Shown: positions 1 through 8,190 of the stretch, piece by piece
How positions within the stretch are numbered: position 1 is the first letter of the stretch
Layout: the number at the start of each line of letters is the position of its first letter
Source of the DNA: Rhodospirillum sp. UBA1311
GTDB lineage: Bacteria; Pseudomonadota; Alphaproteobacteria; Rhodospirillales; Rhodospirillaceae
Direction: 5' to 3'
DNA length: 24,414 bases
Assembly (NCBI GenBank): GCA_002307145.1
Contig: DBTR01000105.1
Span: 10,445-34,858 of the forward strand
Position numbers and translations under genes: made by a program
Notes under the pieces: generated by a model
What the model saw: only the letters and a program-made list of their open reading frames with translations
Told to the model about the DNA's origin: nothing
Database searches by the model: none

Positions 1-486
1 GGCACCACCACCGAGGCGGTGGCGCGCGCCCTGGTGCGCCATCGCGGTCTCAGGGTGATCACCAACAACATCAACATCGCGATCGCCCTCCGCGACTGCC
101 CCGACTTCGAGATCACCGTGGCGGGAGGCCGATTGCGCTCCCACGACCTCGCGGTGGTCGGCGAGGCGACGATCGACTTCATCAACCAGTTCAAGGTGGA
201 TTTCGGGGTGATCGGAATCTCGGGGATCGACGCCGACGGCACCCTCCTCGACTTCGACTACCGCGAGGTGCGAGTGGCGCAGGCGATCGTCGAAAACGCG
301 CGCACCGTATTCCTCGCCACCGACCTCACGAAGTTCGGCAGGCGCGCGATGGTCAAGCTCGGCAACGTCTCGATGCTGGATGCGATGTTCATCGACGGCG
401 AACCGCCCTCGCCTTACGACGAGATGCTGCGCGACAGCGGCGTCGCGGTGCATTACGCCCGCACCGGCGAAGAAGACGCCCTCTAG
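1..486 (+). CDS. glpR: DeoR-family transcriptional repressor, GlpR-like (5' end missing)
   Basis: The frame is open from the first base, so this is the C-terminal 161 residues of a longer protein; the N-terminal helix-turn-helix lies outside the window. The visible part is the DeoR effector-binding domain. It opens with the phosphosugar-loop motif GTTTE and contains VITNNINIA, the GGRLR segment, and the stretch around FGVIGISGID and DFDYREVRVAQAI that is characteristic of glycerol-3-phosphate regulon repressors. Members bind glycerol 3-phosphate and repress glp catabolic genes. No glp structural genes are visible here, so the exact regulon is inferred. The stop codon TAG (484-486) lies inside a CTAG tetranucleotide that also supplies the stop of the opposing nnr gene. 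Another DeoR paralogue with a different sugar phosphate ligand is possible but less likely. Confidence 0.85.
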   Translation, partial: GTTTEAVARALVRHRGLRVITNNINIAIALRDCPDFEITVAGGRLRSHDLAVVGEATIDFINQFKVDFGVIGISGIDADGTLLDFDYREVRVAQAIVENARTVFLATDLTKFGRRAMVKLGNVSMLDAMFIDGEPPSPYDEMLRDSGVAVHYARTGEEDAL

Positions 487-1976
487 CGCATCTTGGCGAA
501 GAGCGCCGCAAGGGCGCGCGGCAGGGCCTCGGGCAAATCTTCGGCGATCAGCCCGGGGCCGAATGCGGTCGCCGCCGCGCCGTGCAGCCAGACCGCCGCG
601 CACGCCGCCTCGAATGCCGTCATCCCCTGCGCCAGCAGCCCCGCCGCGAACCCCGCGAGAACGTCGCCCGCGCCGCCGGTGGCGAGCCAGGGCGGTGCGT
701 TGGCGTTGATCGCGGCACGTCCGTCGGGCGCGGCGACCACCGTATCCGAGCCCTTCAACACCACCACCGCCCGCGCCCGCGCAGCCGCCGCCCGCGCGGC
801 ACCCAGGCGATCCGCCCTGGCGTCGAGGTCGGGAAACAACCGGACGAACTCGCCGCCATGAGGGGTAAGGATGGTCGGGCCGCGAACCGCATCGAACAGC
901 CGCGACGGCGCTTCCGAAAATGCGCCGAACACGTCGGCGTCGAGGACGCAGGCGCGTCCGGCTTCAAGAATCGCGTCGACGCGCCGCGCCAGCAACGCCG
1001 GATCGCCATGCCCCGGCCCGATCACCACCGCGTTACGGCGCGGATCGGCGAGGGCGGCGCGAAAGCCTGCGTCGTCGCCCCCTTCCCCGCTCAGCACGAT
1101 CGCGCCCGGCGCGTCGGCGGCGTAGAGCGCCGCGTCGGCAGGCGCGCAATAGACGCTCGCGAGCCCCGCCCCGACGCGACGCGACGCGCGCACCGCGAGC
1201 CGGATCGCGCCGGTCATCGGCCCGCCGACCGCGAGAACGTGACCGCGGGTGTATTTGTGGCTCGCGGCTTCGAGCCTGGGCAGCCGCCAGAGGCCCGGTG
1301 CATTGCGCCAGGTCCGCGCGCCGACCGCGAGCGCCGCAGCAGCGGGAATGCCGATGTCGGCCACGACGATTTCGCCGCAAAGGTCGCGGCCTGGCAACAG
1401 CAGATGCCCGGGCTTCCGGCGAAAGAAGGTCACGGTGAGTGCTGCGGGGATCGCTGCGCCGCGCACCTGTCCGGTGTCGCCGTCCACGCCGCTCGGCATG
1501 TCCACCGCAACCACCGGCACCCGCACCGCCGCCAGGACTTCCGCCGCCGCACCACCGATCGGGCGATTGAGCCCCGCACCGAACATCGCGTCGACCACCA
1601 GTTCCGCGCCGTCGAGGCATGCGGGCGCGAGTTCGGCGACCGGATCGTCCCAGAGCGCCGCATGGTACGCCGCGTCGCCGCGCAAACTCTCGCGCGCGCC
1701 GAGCAGGGCCACCCGCACCGGCCAACCCGCCTCGCCCAGCACGCGGGCGACGACGAACCCGTCGCCTCCGTTGTTGCCCGGACCGCACAGCACCGCGATC
1801 GGGCAAGGCGCCCAACGCGCGATGATCGCCTCCGCCACCGCACGCCCGGCGTTGGCCATCAAGGTCGTGCCCGGCGTGCGGTGCGCGACCGCGAAGGCAT
1901 CCGCCGCGCCCATCTGCGCGGGGTCGAGGAGAAGCAATTGGGCGGGATGGAGAAACTCGATCGCGGGTTCGCTCAC
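483..1976 (-). CDS. nnr: Bifunctional NAD(P)H-hydrate epimerase / ADP-dependent NAD(P)H-hydrate dehydratase
   Basis: This housekeeping enzyme repairs hydrated NADH and NADPH. The N-terminal YjeF_N/NnrE domain epimerises R-NAD(P)HX, with GPGNNGGDGF at residues 65-74; the C-terminal ribokinase-like NnrD domain dehydrates S-NAD(P)HX using ADP. It shows the start motif SHKYTRGHVLAVGG, then TPHGGEF, LKGSDTVV and the catalytic GGAGD (434-438). Both halves are complete, giving 497 residues, close to the usual 490-510. I chose the GTG at 1976 because AGAGG lies five bases upstream and the protein then begins at the family-typical PAQ...AADAFA region. An in-frame GTG at 2054 would add 26 residues without homology and nearly abut dadA. 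The gene is divergent from dadA and convergent with glpR, overlapping it by 3 nt. Confidence 0.92.
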   Translation of the reverse strand: MSEPAIEFLHPAQLLLLDPAQMGAADAFAVAHRTPGTTLMANAGRAVAEAIIARWAPCPIAVLCGPGNNGGDGFVVARVLGEAGWPVRVALLGARESLRGDAAYHAALWDDPVAELAPACLDGAELVVDAMFGAGLNRPIGGAAAEVLAAVRVPVVAVDMPSGVDGDTGQVRGAAIPAALTVTFFRRKPGHLLLPGRDLCGEIVVADIGIPAAAALAVGARTWRNAPGLWRLPRLEAASHKYTRGHVLAVGGPMTGAIRLAVRASRRVGAGLASVYCAPADAALYAADAPGAIVLSGEGGDDAGFRAALADPRRNAVVIGPGHGDPALLARRVDAILEAGRACVLDADVFGAFSEAPSRLFDAVRGPTILTPHGGEFVRLFPDLDARADRLGAARAAAARARAVVVLKGSDTVVAAPDGRAAINANAPPWLATGGAGDVLAGFAAGLLAQGMTAFEAACAAVWLHGAAATAFGPGLIAEDLPEALPRALAALFAKMR

Positions 1977-2086
1977 GGGGGCCTCTGCGACTTGCGCCGG
2001 AATGGGGTTGGGTTCAAAGTACACCCCCGCCGCGCCCCCGCAAAGGCGCGGCACCGCATTCGTAAAAATTCGGGGTTCGCTTTTTC

Positions 2087-3349
2087 ATGCGCGCGATCGT
2101 TCTCGGAGCCGGCGTCGTCGGTGTCTCCACCGCTTACGCTTTGGCTCGGCGCGGCGTCGAGGTTTTGGTGTTGGATCGCCAGCCCGCGCCCGCCCTCGAA
2201 ACCAGCTATGCCAACGGCGGCCAGATCTCCGCCTGTCACGTCACTCCCTGGGCGACGCCGCATACGCCGCATCAACTGGCGAAATGGTTCGGGAGGCCGG
2301 AAGCACCGCTCTACCTGCCGATCTGGAAGCCCGATCTCGCGCTCTGGCGCTGGGGCCTGCTGTTCCTCAGCAACACTCCGGCGGCGAAGAGCCGCCGCAA
2401 TCTCGAACGCGCGCTTCGCGTCGCGATGCACAGCCGCAACGTGCTGAAACAGTGGCGGATCGACGCCAACCTCGCCTACGACCAGCGCACCGAGGGCATC
2501 CTCAACTTCTACCGCGACCCGCGCGAATTCGAGGCCGCCTGCAACAGCAACGCGGCGATGAACGCGCACGGTCTCGACCGCCAGATCAAGACCACCGACG
2601 AATGCGTCGCGATCGAGCCCGCCCTCGCCCACGCGACGAAGAATCTGGTCGGCGGCATCTACAGTCCGTCGGACGAAAGCGGCGACGCGCGGATCTACAC
2701 CGAGCAGCTTGCCCAAGCGGCGGCGGACTTGGGCGTGGTCTTCCGCTTCGGCGTTTCGATTCGCAGCCTCGAAGCCTCGGACGGTCGCCTCACCGGGGTC
2801 AAGGTCACCGGCGGCGAACATATCGACTGCGACACCGCCGTGCTGTCGCTCGGCAGCTTCTCGGGCAAGATGACCGAGAGCGTCGGCTTCGGCTTGCCGA
2901 TCTATCCGGCCAAGGGTTACTCGATCACCGTCTCCACCGAAGGTCGTACCGGCGCACCGACGGTGAGCCTGATCGACGACGAGAACAAGATGGTGTTCTC
3001 CCGCCTGGGCGAACGCCTGCGCGCCGCCGGAACCGCCGAACTCAACGGCTGGAGCGACGAGATCAACCCGCGCCGCGCACAGGTGATCCTCGACAAGACC
3101 CGTGCCCTGTTCCCGAATGCGTCGGACTACGCCGAGCCCAACTTCTGGGCCGGATTGCGTCCCTCGACGCCGGATTCCGCGCCGATCATCGGCGCGACGC
3201 CGGTCAAGGGCCTGTGGCTGAACACCGGCCACGGCACCCTCGGCTGGACCATGGCGGCGGGCTCGGGCGACGTAATCGCCGACGTCGTGACCGGCCAGAC
3301 TCCGGCCATCGACCTCGACGGCCTCGGAATGAACCGCTTCGGCGAATAG
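2087..3349 (+). CDS. dadA: D-amino-acid dehydrogenase (FAD-dependent)
   Basis: DadA oxidatively deaminates D-amino acids, mainly D-alanine, to 2-oxo acids and passes electrons to the respiratory chain at the inner membrane. The 420-residue product begins directly with the FAD-binding beta-alpha-beta fold (GAGVVG, residues 8-13, with the acidic strand end VLVLDRQ). It keeps family blocks SYANGGQIS, the YPAKGYSIT segment, the R(P)STPDSAPIIG region and the C-terminal NTGHGTLGWTMAAGSG. Length fits the E. coli enzyme (about 432). The ATG is the first codon of the fold, so the start is well defined, although only a weak purine-rich site precedes it. No alanine racemase or Lrp-type regulator is adjacent. 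It ends three bases from the stop of the opposing TPR gene, with no recognisable terminator between them. Confidence 0.93.
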   Translation: MRAIVLGAGVVGVSTAYALARRGVEVLVLDRQPAPALETSYANGGQISACHVTPWATPHTPHQLAKWFGRPEAPLYLPIWKPDLALWRWGLLFLSNTPAAKSRRNLERALRVAMHSRNVLKQWRIDANLAYDQRTEGILNFYRDPREFEAACNSNAAMNAHGLDRQIKTTDECVAIEPALAHATKNLVGGIYSPSDESGDARIYTEQLAQAAADLGVVFRFGVSIRSLEASDGRLTGVKVTGGEHIDCDTAVLSLGSFSGKMTESVGFGLPIYPAKGYSITVSTEGRTGAPTVSLIDDENKMVFSRLGERLRAAGTAELNGWSDEINPRRAQVILDKTRALFPNASDYAEPNFWAGLRPSTPDSAPIIGATPVKGLWLNTGHGTLGWTMAAGSGDVIADVVTGQTPAIDLDGLGMNRFGE

Positions 3350-3352
3350 GCG

Positions 3353-4999
3353 TCACCAGGAGCGGATCGCCGCGCACGCCCGGTCGATCACCGGCGTCCA
3401 GGCGCCGGCGTCTTCCTGGCGACAAAGTTCCACGCTTCCGTACCAGACACACTCGGCGCGGCCGACCATCCATCGCCAATCCGCACATTTCGGCAGAAGC
3501 AACATGGTCGGCACCCCAAGCCCCCCGGCAACGTGAACCGTCGAGTTGTCGATCGTCACCACGTGGTCCATTGCCGCGACTTGCGCGGCAAAAACGTCAA
3601 GATCCGCCAATGCGTCGAGCGTCTCGTCCACAATGAGTCTCTCGCCGCCAATCTCGCGCAAGTCGGCGGGCTTGCCGTACTGAAGCGAAATCCAACGAAC
3701 CGACTCAATCGAGAGAAGTCGCTGCAATTCACCGGGCGGCAAGCATCGTTTCGGACCGCTACGGCGGTTCGTGGTGCGCCACGAAACCCCCACCAACGGC
3801 CGCCCGTCGGCATAGCGACGTCGCAACTCCGCCACCCGCGCGCCATCCGCCTGCAAATACCCAGGCTCCAACCACGGCGAACCGTGCCGATCGGGGCGTA
3901 GCATTCCGGGCAGGTCCCCAAGCCATCTCCACGCGGTCACGTCGTCCGGAAGACGGTCGTAATCGCCGCGCGCAAACACCTGCAGCCCCGGAAAGCTCCG
4001 TGAGAACAGCGGTCGAAGCCTGGGCTCGCAGGTCAACGCAAAGAGCCCTCCCGGCTTCAAGAGCCGAGGCAGAACCCCCGAAAACATGATCTCGTCGCCG
4101 ATCCCCTGCTCACCGCAGATCAAAACCCGTTCGCCGGGGCGGTGGACGCCATCCCATTTCGGCAAATGCGCGGGTGGCGGCGGCGGCGGCGGATCGCCGC
4201 CCAGATCGCGCGCCTGATGCCGCCAGTCGTATCCGGCCCACCCGGCAGTAAAATCGCCGAGCGAGATCCGAAGCATTGCGAGAAGCTTATGAATTCGGGG
4301 ATCCGCCGATCCGTCCGCCGCCGCGATCATGGCATGCAGCGCCTCGCCGTGGCGGCATTCCTCCCAAAGCGCAAGAGCCATATTGCCGAGGGATTGCTTA
4401 TGGTTCGGCTGGATTGCAAGCGCACGTTCGAACGCGGCCACGGCCCCAGCCTGATCCCCCAACGCAGCCAGCGACAGGCCGAGCGTATTGATCGCCGCAA
4501 CGTCCTGCTTCCTGTGCGACAGAACCCGGCGAGCTTCCTCGACGGCGGAACCGGGCTGCCCCGCCGCCAGGAGGGCCGACGCGAGCAAGCTCCGCAGGTC
4601 GAGATTCGCACCATCGGCTTCGAGCCCTCGCCGTGCGACATCCGCGGCAGATTCGGCCGCGCCGAATTCCAGGAGACACTTGCCGTAATCCAGATAGAAC
4701 CCGGCAGTCTTCGGTTTGAATCCCGCCCCCTGGGTGAAGGCGCCGATCGCCGCCTCGCGTTGCCCCATGCCCCGCAGGACCGTGCCGAGCAGCCACCAGA
4801 CCTCGACATCGTCGGAGCGGACGCGCAGGACCGCGTCGAGCACCTGCACCGCGCGCGCATACTCACCGGCCTTGACCAGAAGTCTCGCGTAAGCTGTCAG
4901 CCCGGAGGCGGTGGCGCTCCCGTCCGCGATCGCACGTTCATGGATGTCGAACGACGACCGAACGGCTTTCGCCGCCGGGCCTGTCCTCGACGGCCCCAT
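3353..4999 (-). CDS. TPR protein with C-terminal glycosyltransferase-9-like domain
   Basis: The 548-residue protein has two parts. Residues about 30-265 are tandem tetratricopeptide repeats (for example AVQVLDAVLRVRSDDVEVWW, and AVAAFERALAIQPNH near 187-200). A seven-proline linker (270-276) follows. Residues 290-548 resemble the ADP-heptose:LPS heptosyltransferase (GT9/GT-B) fold, with GEQGIGDEIMFS (296-307) at the nucleotide-sugar domain entry and DNSTVHVAGGLGVPT from 484, the region that in GT9 enzymes contacts the sugar nucleotide. This architecture is common in alphaproteobacteria and is thought to serve surface or flagellin glycosylation; the acceptor here is unknown. The ATG overlaps the upstream TPR gene stop as TGATG, implying coupled translation. 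The open frame extends well upstream, but that part is antisense or shadow of other genes. Confidence 0.85.
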   Translation of the reverse strand: MGPSRTGPAAKAVRSSFDIHERAIADGSATASGLTAYARLLVKAGEYARAVQVLDAVLRVRSDDVEVWWLLGTVLRGMGQREAAIGAFTQGAGFKPKTAGFYLDYGKCLLEFGAAESAADVARRGLEADGANLDLRSLLASALLAAGQPGSAVEEARRVLSHRKQDVAAINTLGLSLAALGDQAGAVAAFERALAIQPNHKQSLGNMALALWEECRHGEALHAMIAAADGSADPRIHKLLAMLRISLGDFTAGWAGYDWRHQARDLGGDPPPPPPPAHLPKWDGVHRPGERVLICGEQGIGDEIMFSGVLPRLLKPGGLFALTCEPRLRPLFSRSFPGLQVFARGDYDRLPDDVTAWRWLGDLPGMLRPDRHGSPWLEPGYLQADGARVAELRRRYADGRPLVGVSWRTTNRRSGPKRCLPPGELQRLLSIESVRWISLQYGKPADLREIGGERLIVDETLDALADLDVFAAQVAAMDHVVTIDNSTVHVAGGLGVPTMLLLPKCADWRWMVGRAECVWYGSVELCRQEDAGAWTPVIDRACAAIRSW

Positions 5000-5781
5000 C
5001 AGTGGGCATGGGCGGTTTGCGACGTCGCCCCGAGCATGATTGCGCGCAACAGACTGGCCGCCATCGGGTGGTCGGGTTCGACCGCCTGGGCATTGCGCGC
5101 CACGTCGAGCGCGGCGTCGGCGCGGCCGAGTTCCAGCAGCAGCGTCGCGTAGTCGTAGAGCACTCCGAATACCCGTGGGCGGCAGGAGGTTCCGCGCCGG
5201 TATGCGCCAAGCGCGGCGTCGCGGCGACCCAAGGCGCGCAGCCGGTCCGCGAGCATCCACCAGAGGCGCGGGTTCTCGGGATAAAGCTGGGTCGCCTCGT
5301 CGAGGACGTCGATCGCCTCGGCGTCGCGACCAAGGGTAATGAGGAAGGTCGCGAATTCGAGGAAATGGGATTGGTCGGCAGGCTTGCACATGATCGCCCG
5401 GACGTAGCTCGCGATCGCGGCGTCGTCTTCCTCGGCACGGCGGAGCGCCGCCGCGAGGCGTGCGTGGCAGCGGCCATCCTTGGGTGCGAGGTCGGCGGCG
5501 ACACGGAACGCCTGCACTGCCTCGGCGATGCGGTTCTGCGACAGCCGCGCCTCGCCGAGGATGAAGTTGACGCGCGGATCGTCGGGTGCGGTCGCCAGTC
5601 GACGCAAGCAGACTTCGGCGGCCTCCTCGGCGTCGCCACCGCGTTGGCACAAGTCCGCCAGCATGATCAAGGCTTCCCGATGCTCGGGCTCTACGATCAG
5701 GATCGCACGGCAAATCTGCCGCGCACCCGCAAGGTTGCCCATCGCGCATGCGCGCAATGCGGCTTCGAATTTGGTGTCCAC
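4999..5781 (-). CDS. Tetratricopeptide repeat protein
   Basis: This 260-residue protein consists almost wholly of TPR units: repeated W/L-G-Y-A-F-P type helix pairs such as ARQICRAILIVEPEHREALI, AVQAFRVAADLAPKDGRCHA and AIDVLDEATQLYPENPRLWW. No signal peptide, membrane segment or catalytic domain is seen, so it is probably a cytosolic scaffold. It starts at a GTG with GGGAG eight bases upstream and ends in a TGATG overlap with the TPR-glycosyltransferase gene, so the two are made together and probably act in one complex. The repeats of both proteins resemble each other, suggesting duplication of a single ancestral gene. Function beyond protein-protein interaction cannot be told from sequence. 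Confidence 0.8.
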   Translation of the reverse strand: MDTKFEAALRACAMGNLAGARQICRAILIVEPEHREALIMLADLCQRGGDAEEAAEVCLRRLATAPDDPRVNFILGEARLSQNRIAEAVQAFRVAADLAPKDGRCHARLAAALRRAEEDDAAIASYVRAIMCKPADQSHFLEFATFLITLGRDAEAIDVLDEATQLYPENPRLWWMLADRLRALGRRDAALGAYRRGTSCRPRVFGVLYDYATLLLELGRADAALDVARNAQAVEPDHPMAASLLRAIMLGATSQTAHAH

Positions 5782-5844
5782 GTCTTCTTCTCCCGCGCGG
5801 TCGAATCACGGGAAATACGCGCGGGCGCGAAAATACTGGCGCGG

Positions 5845-6342
5845 CTAAAGCGCTTTTTTTCGCGCCAGGGGCAAGAGCTTGGCTTCGAGCGCCGCCTGGG
5901 TCAGCGGGCCGTCGATGCGCTCGATCAGGACTCCGTCCGGATCGACGAGGAAATTGGCGGGCGCGCCGGTCACGGCGTAGCGCCGCGTGGTGATCCGCAC
6001 CGAATCCCGGAGTTGCGGCAGGTTCTCGACCTCCAGCCTGCGGAAGGTGGCGCGGATGGTGTTGTCGTCGTCGAACATGTTGATCGGCAGGATCGCGACG
6101 TTCTCCGCCCCGTGGGTGCGCACGAACGCGTCGAGCACCGGTAACTCCGCCGCGCACGGCCCGCAGCCGGTGAACCAGAAGCTCACCAGCACCGCCTTGC
6201 CCTTGGCGTCGGCGAGGCGCACCGACGCGCCCGATGCGTCGAGCGCGGCGATTTCGGGCGCGATCCGGCCCCTGGAAAGACTTTCTTCCTTGCAGCCGGT
6301 GAGCGCCGCCAGCACGGCAACTGCGAAGATTGCAGCTTTCAT
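5845..6342 (-). CDS. Thioredoxin-like (TlpA/ResA-type) lipoprotein
   Basis: The product is 165 residues. It starts with a short lipoprotein signal with lipobox L14-T15-G16-C17, so it is probably anchored to a membrane and faces the periplasm. The thioredoxin fold carries the active-site motif C60-G-P-C63 inside the segment WFTGCGPCAAELP and the cis-proline region TGAP (P128). TlpA/ResA-type proteins reduce disulfides or haem ligands in the periplasm. It is the last gene of the iron operon; its ATG overlaps the ABC ATPase stop as ATGA. Thioredoxin-family proteins also end the homologous Campylobacter cluster, so a role in keeping the DUF2318 cysteines or the permeases reduced is a reasonable inference, not shown. 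Confidence 0.87.
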   Translation of the reverse strand: MKAAIFAVAVLAALTGCKEESLSRGRIAPEIAALDASGASVRLADAKGKAVLVSFWFTGCGPCAAELPVLDAFVRTHGAENVAILPINMFDDDNTIRATFRRLEVENLPQLRDSVRITTRRYAVTGAPANFLVDPDGVLIERIDGPLTQAALEAKLLPLARKKAL

Positions 6343-7037
6343 GCCCGGCCCTCCAAACGCCCGTGGGCGAGCCGGATGGTACGTTCCGCGACACTGCCGA
6401 ATGCCGGATTGTGAGTAACCAGGACGATGGTGCGGCCCTCGCGGTGCAGCGCGCGGAACAGCTCCATGATCACCCGCTCGTTCTCCTCGTCGAGGTTGCC
6501 GGTGGGTTCGTCGGCAAGGATCAGCGCGGGTTCGTTGATCAGCGCCCGAGCGATGCAGACGCGCTGCTGCTCGCCGCCGGAAAGCTGCGACGGGCGGTGG
6601 TCGGCGCGATGGCCGAGGCCGACCCGTTCCAGCGCCGCCCGCGCCGCGCCGGCATCGGCAATGCTGTGGTAATGCTGGGCGAGCATCAGGTTTTCGAGCG
6701 CGGTGAGGTAGGGAATCAAATGGAACTGCTGGAACACCAGGCCGATCTTTTCGCGACGGATGCGCGCCTGCTCGGCCTCGTCCATCCCCGCCGTCGCGAT
6801 GCCGTCGAGGAGATATTCGCCCCCTGTCGGGCGGTCGAGGCAGGAGAGGATGTTGAGGAGCGTGGTCTTGCCCGAGCCCGAGGGCCCCATGATCGCGACG
6901 AACTCGCCGGGGCGAATGCTGAAGCTCACCTCGCGCAGCGCCTCGACCGCGCCGAAGCTGCGCGAGAGCCCCTTGAGCGCGATCACCGGATGCTCCGGTT
7001 CCGGCAAAGCCTGAATCGCGGAAACGGCAGCGTTCAT
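6339..7037 (-). CDS. ABC transporter ATP-binding protein, MacB/LolD type
   Basis: This 232-residue ATPase is complete: Walker A GPSGSGKTT (51-59), Q-loop Q103, signature LSGGEQQR (152-159), Walker B ALILADEPTG (171-180) and switch histidine H209. The sequence class is that of LolD/MacB/FtsE, which pairs with FtsX-type permeases and drives conformational work in the periplasm rather than classic substrate import. It lies one base after the second FtsX-type permease stop and overlaps the thioredoxin-like lipoprotein start by 4 nt, so it belongs to the same transcript. With the two permeases upstream it would form a heteromeric complex. An AGGAG-like site lies just upstream of the ATG, overlapping the end of the permease gene. 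Confidence 0.93.
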   Translation of the reverse strand: MNAAVSAIQALPEPEHPVIALKGLSRSFGAVEALREVSFSIRPGEFVAIMGPSGSGKTTLLNILSCLDRPTGGEYLLDGIATAGMDEAEQARIRREKIGLVFQQFHLIPYLTALENLMLAQHYHSIADAGAARAALERVGLGHRADHRPSQLSGGEQQRVCIARALINEPALILADEPTGNLDEENERVIMELFRALHREGRTIVLVTHNPAFGSVAERTIRLAHGRLEGRA

Positions 7038-7038
7038 C

Positions 7039-8190
7039 TCACTCTCCTCTCAAAACCCGTGCGGGCGCGATCCGCACCGCACGACGTACCGGCACCACCG
7101 CGGCGGCGAGCGCGGTGACCAACGACGCCGCCAGCGTCACCGGGATCACTGCCGCGCGGAAGCCGACCCAGCCGCCGAACACCGCCTGTCCCAGGATTTG
7201 TGCGAGGCCGTAGCCCAGGCACAGGCCGATCAGGGTTCCAGCGATACCGATCGCCACCGTCTCGCCGACGAACTGGGCGACGATGGCGCGATGCCCCGCC
7301 CCCAGCGCCTTTTCCAGCCCGATCTCGGGCGCGCGCTCGGCGACCATCGCGGTCAGGGTCGCATTGACGCACAACGTCGTCATCACCAGGATGAACGCCG
7401 CGACGACCGCCATCAGGCCGTCGATCTTGTCGAGGATCACGCCGTCGGATTCGGAAATCTTGCGGATCGGCCGTGCATCGATCCCCGGCGCAGCCGTCTC
7501 GATGGACGCTGCAAGCTGGTCCGCCTCCGCGCCTTCGACGCTGACGCTCAACAGCGCGAAGTCCGCCCGTCCCGGCAACCCGAGCAACCGCTGCGCCAGG
7601 GGCAACGCCACGAACATCTGCTCGTCCTCGGCGTCGCCGGTGTCGACGATGCCCTTGACCGTCAGGCGCGCCCGCTCACCGGTCGCCTCGCCCAGCACGT
7701 TGAGCGTGTCGCCCAGGCGGATTTCCATGGTCTCGGCGAGCTTGCGGCCGATCATCGCATTGCGTTCGTCGAAGCTCACGCCGATCCAGCCGCCCGACAC
7801 CTGCCAAAACGGCGACACCCGCCGCAGGCCGGGAAAATCCACGCCCGCGATCACCGCATTGCCCTGGTCGAGGCGCGCCACCCCGTAGAGCACCGGACTC
7901 GCCCCGACGAGACGCGCGCCCGGCACCGCCGCGATGGCGCGTTGTAATGCCGATTGGTCGACGCCGCGCTCGGACCCGCCGACCGGCGCGCCGACGACGA
8001 AGTTGGCGCCGTAAGCGCGAAGCTCCTCGGCCATTTTCACCTTGATGTCGAGGTAGAGGCAGAGCAGCGCCGAAACCACCGCGGCCCCCACTGCAAGCGC
8101 CGCGAGCGCAACGCCGACCCGCCCAGCGCGCACGGTGAGCGAACGCCAGAGCAGGAGCGCGAACATCGGCCAACGGTTACTTGCGGCCAT
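7039..8190 (-). CDS. ABC transporter permease, FtsX/MacB family (second subunit)
   Basis: The 383-residue protein has the FtsX/MacB layout: one N-terminal membrane segment (about residues 20-47, rich in A/V/L), a large periplasmic MacB_PCD-like domain, then three C-terminal membrane helices within the FtsX domain (the segment around VVAAFILVMTTLCVNATLTA and beyond). The conserved coupling segment ERAPEIGLEKALGAG sits between the second and third helices. I chose the ATG at 8190 because GGAGG precedes it with good spacing; it overlaps the upstream permease by 14 nt. A later ATG at 8166 lacks a ribosome site. It is homologous to its upstream neighbour, so the pair are likely heterodimer partners of the ATPase downstream. 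The substrate is unknown; iron-related work is inferred from the operon. Confidence 0.9.
   Translation of the reverse strand: MAASNRWPMFALLLWRSLTVRAGRVGVALAALAVGAAVVSALLCLYLDIKVKMAEELRAYGANFVVGAPVGGSERGVDQSALQRAIAAVPGARLVGASPVLYGVARLDQGNAVIAGVDFPGLRRVSPFWQVSGGWIGVSFDERNAMIGRKLAETMEIRLGDTLNVLGEATGERARLTVKGIVDTGDAEDEQMFVALPLAQRLLGLPGRADFALLSVSVEGAEADQLAASIETAAPGIDARPIRKISESDGVILDKIDGLMAVVAAFILVMTTLCVNATLTAMVAERAPEIGLEKALGAGHRAIVAQFVGETVAIGIAGTLIGLCLGYGLAQILGQAVFGGWVGFRAAVIPVTLAASLVTALAAAVVPVRRAVRIAPARVLRGE

Noticed and set aside
1977..2054. 26-residue N-terminal extension of nnr from the GTG at 2054
   Set aside because: No homology in the added part, no good ribosome site, and it would leave almost no room for the dadA promoter.
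582..3636. Long plus-strand frames opposite nnr and in another frame of dadA
   Set aside because: They run across unrelated real genes and encode Arg-rich sequence without motifs.
4171..4192. GGC/GGT trinucleotide run as a possible microsatellite
   Set aside because: It encodes the polyproline linker of the TPR-glycosyltransferase; it is explained by coding, though slippage there is conceivable.
5838..5866. GGCGCG/CGCGCC inverted repeat with a T-run at the end of the thioredoxin-like gene
   Set aside because: Only six pairs around a long loop, overlapping the coding end, with four Ts at best in the transcribed direction; too weak to call a terminator.
5000..6394. N-terminal extension of the TPR-glycosyltransferase frame up to 6394
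   Set aside because: The upstream part overlaps the other TPR gene and the thioredoxin-like gene in the wrong frame; homology and a coupled ATG fix the start at 4999.
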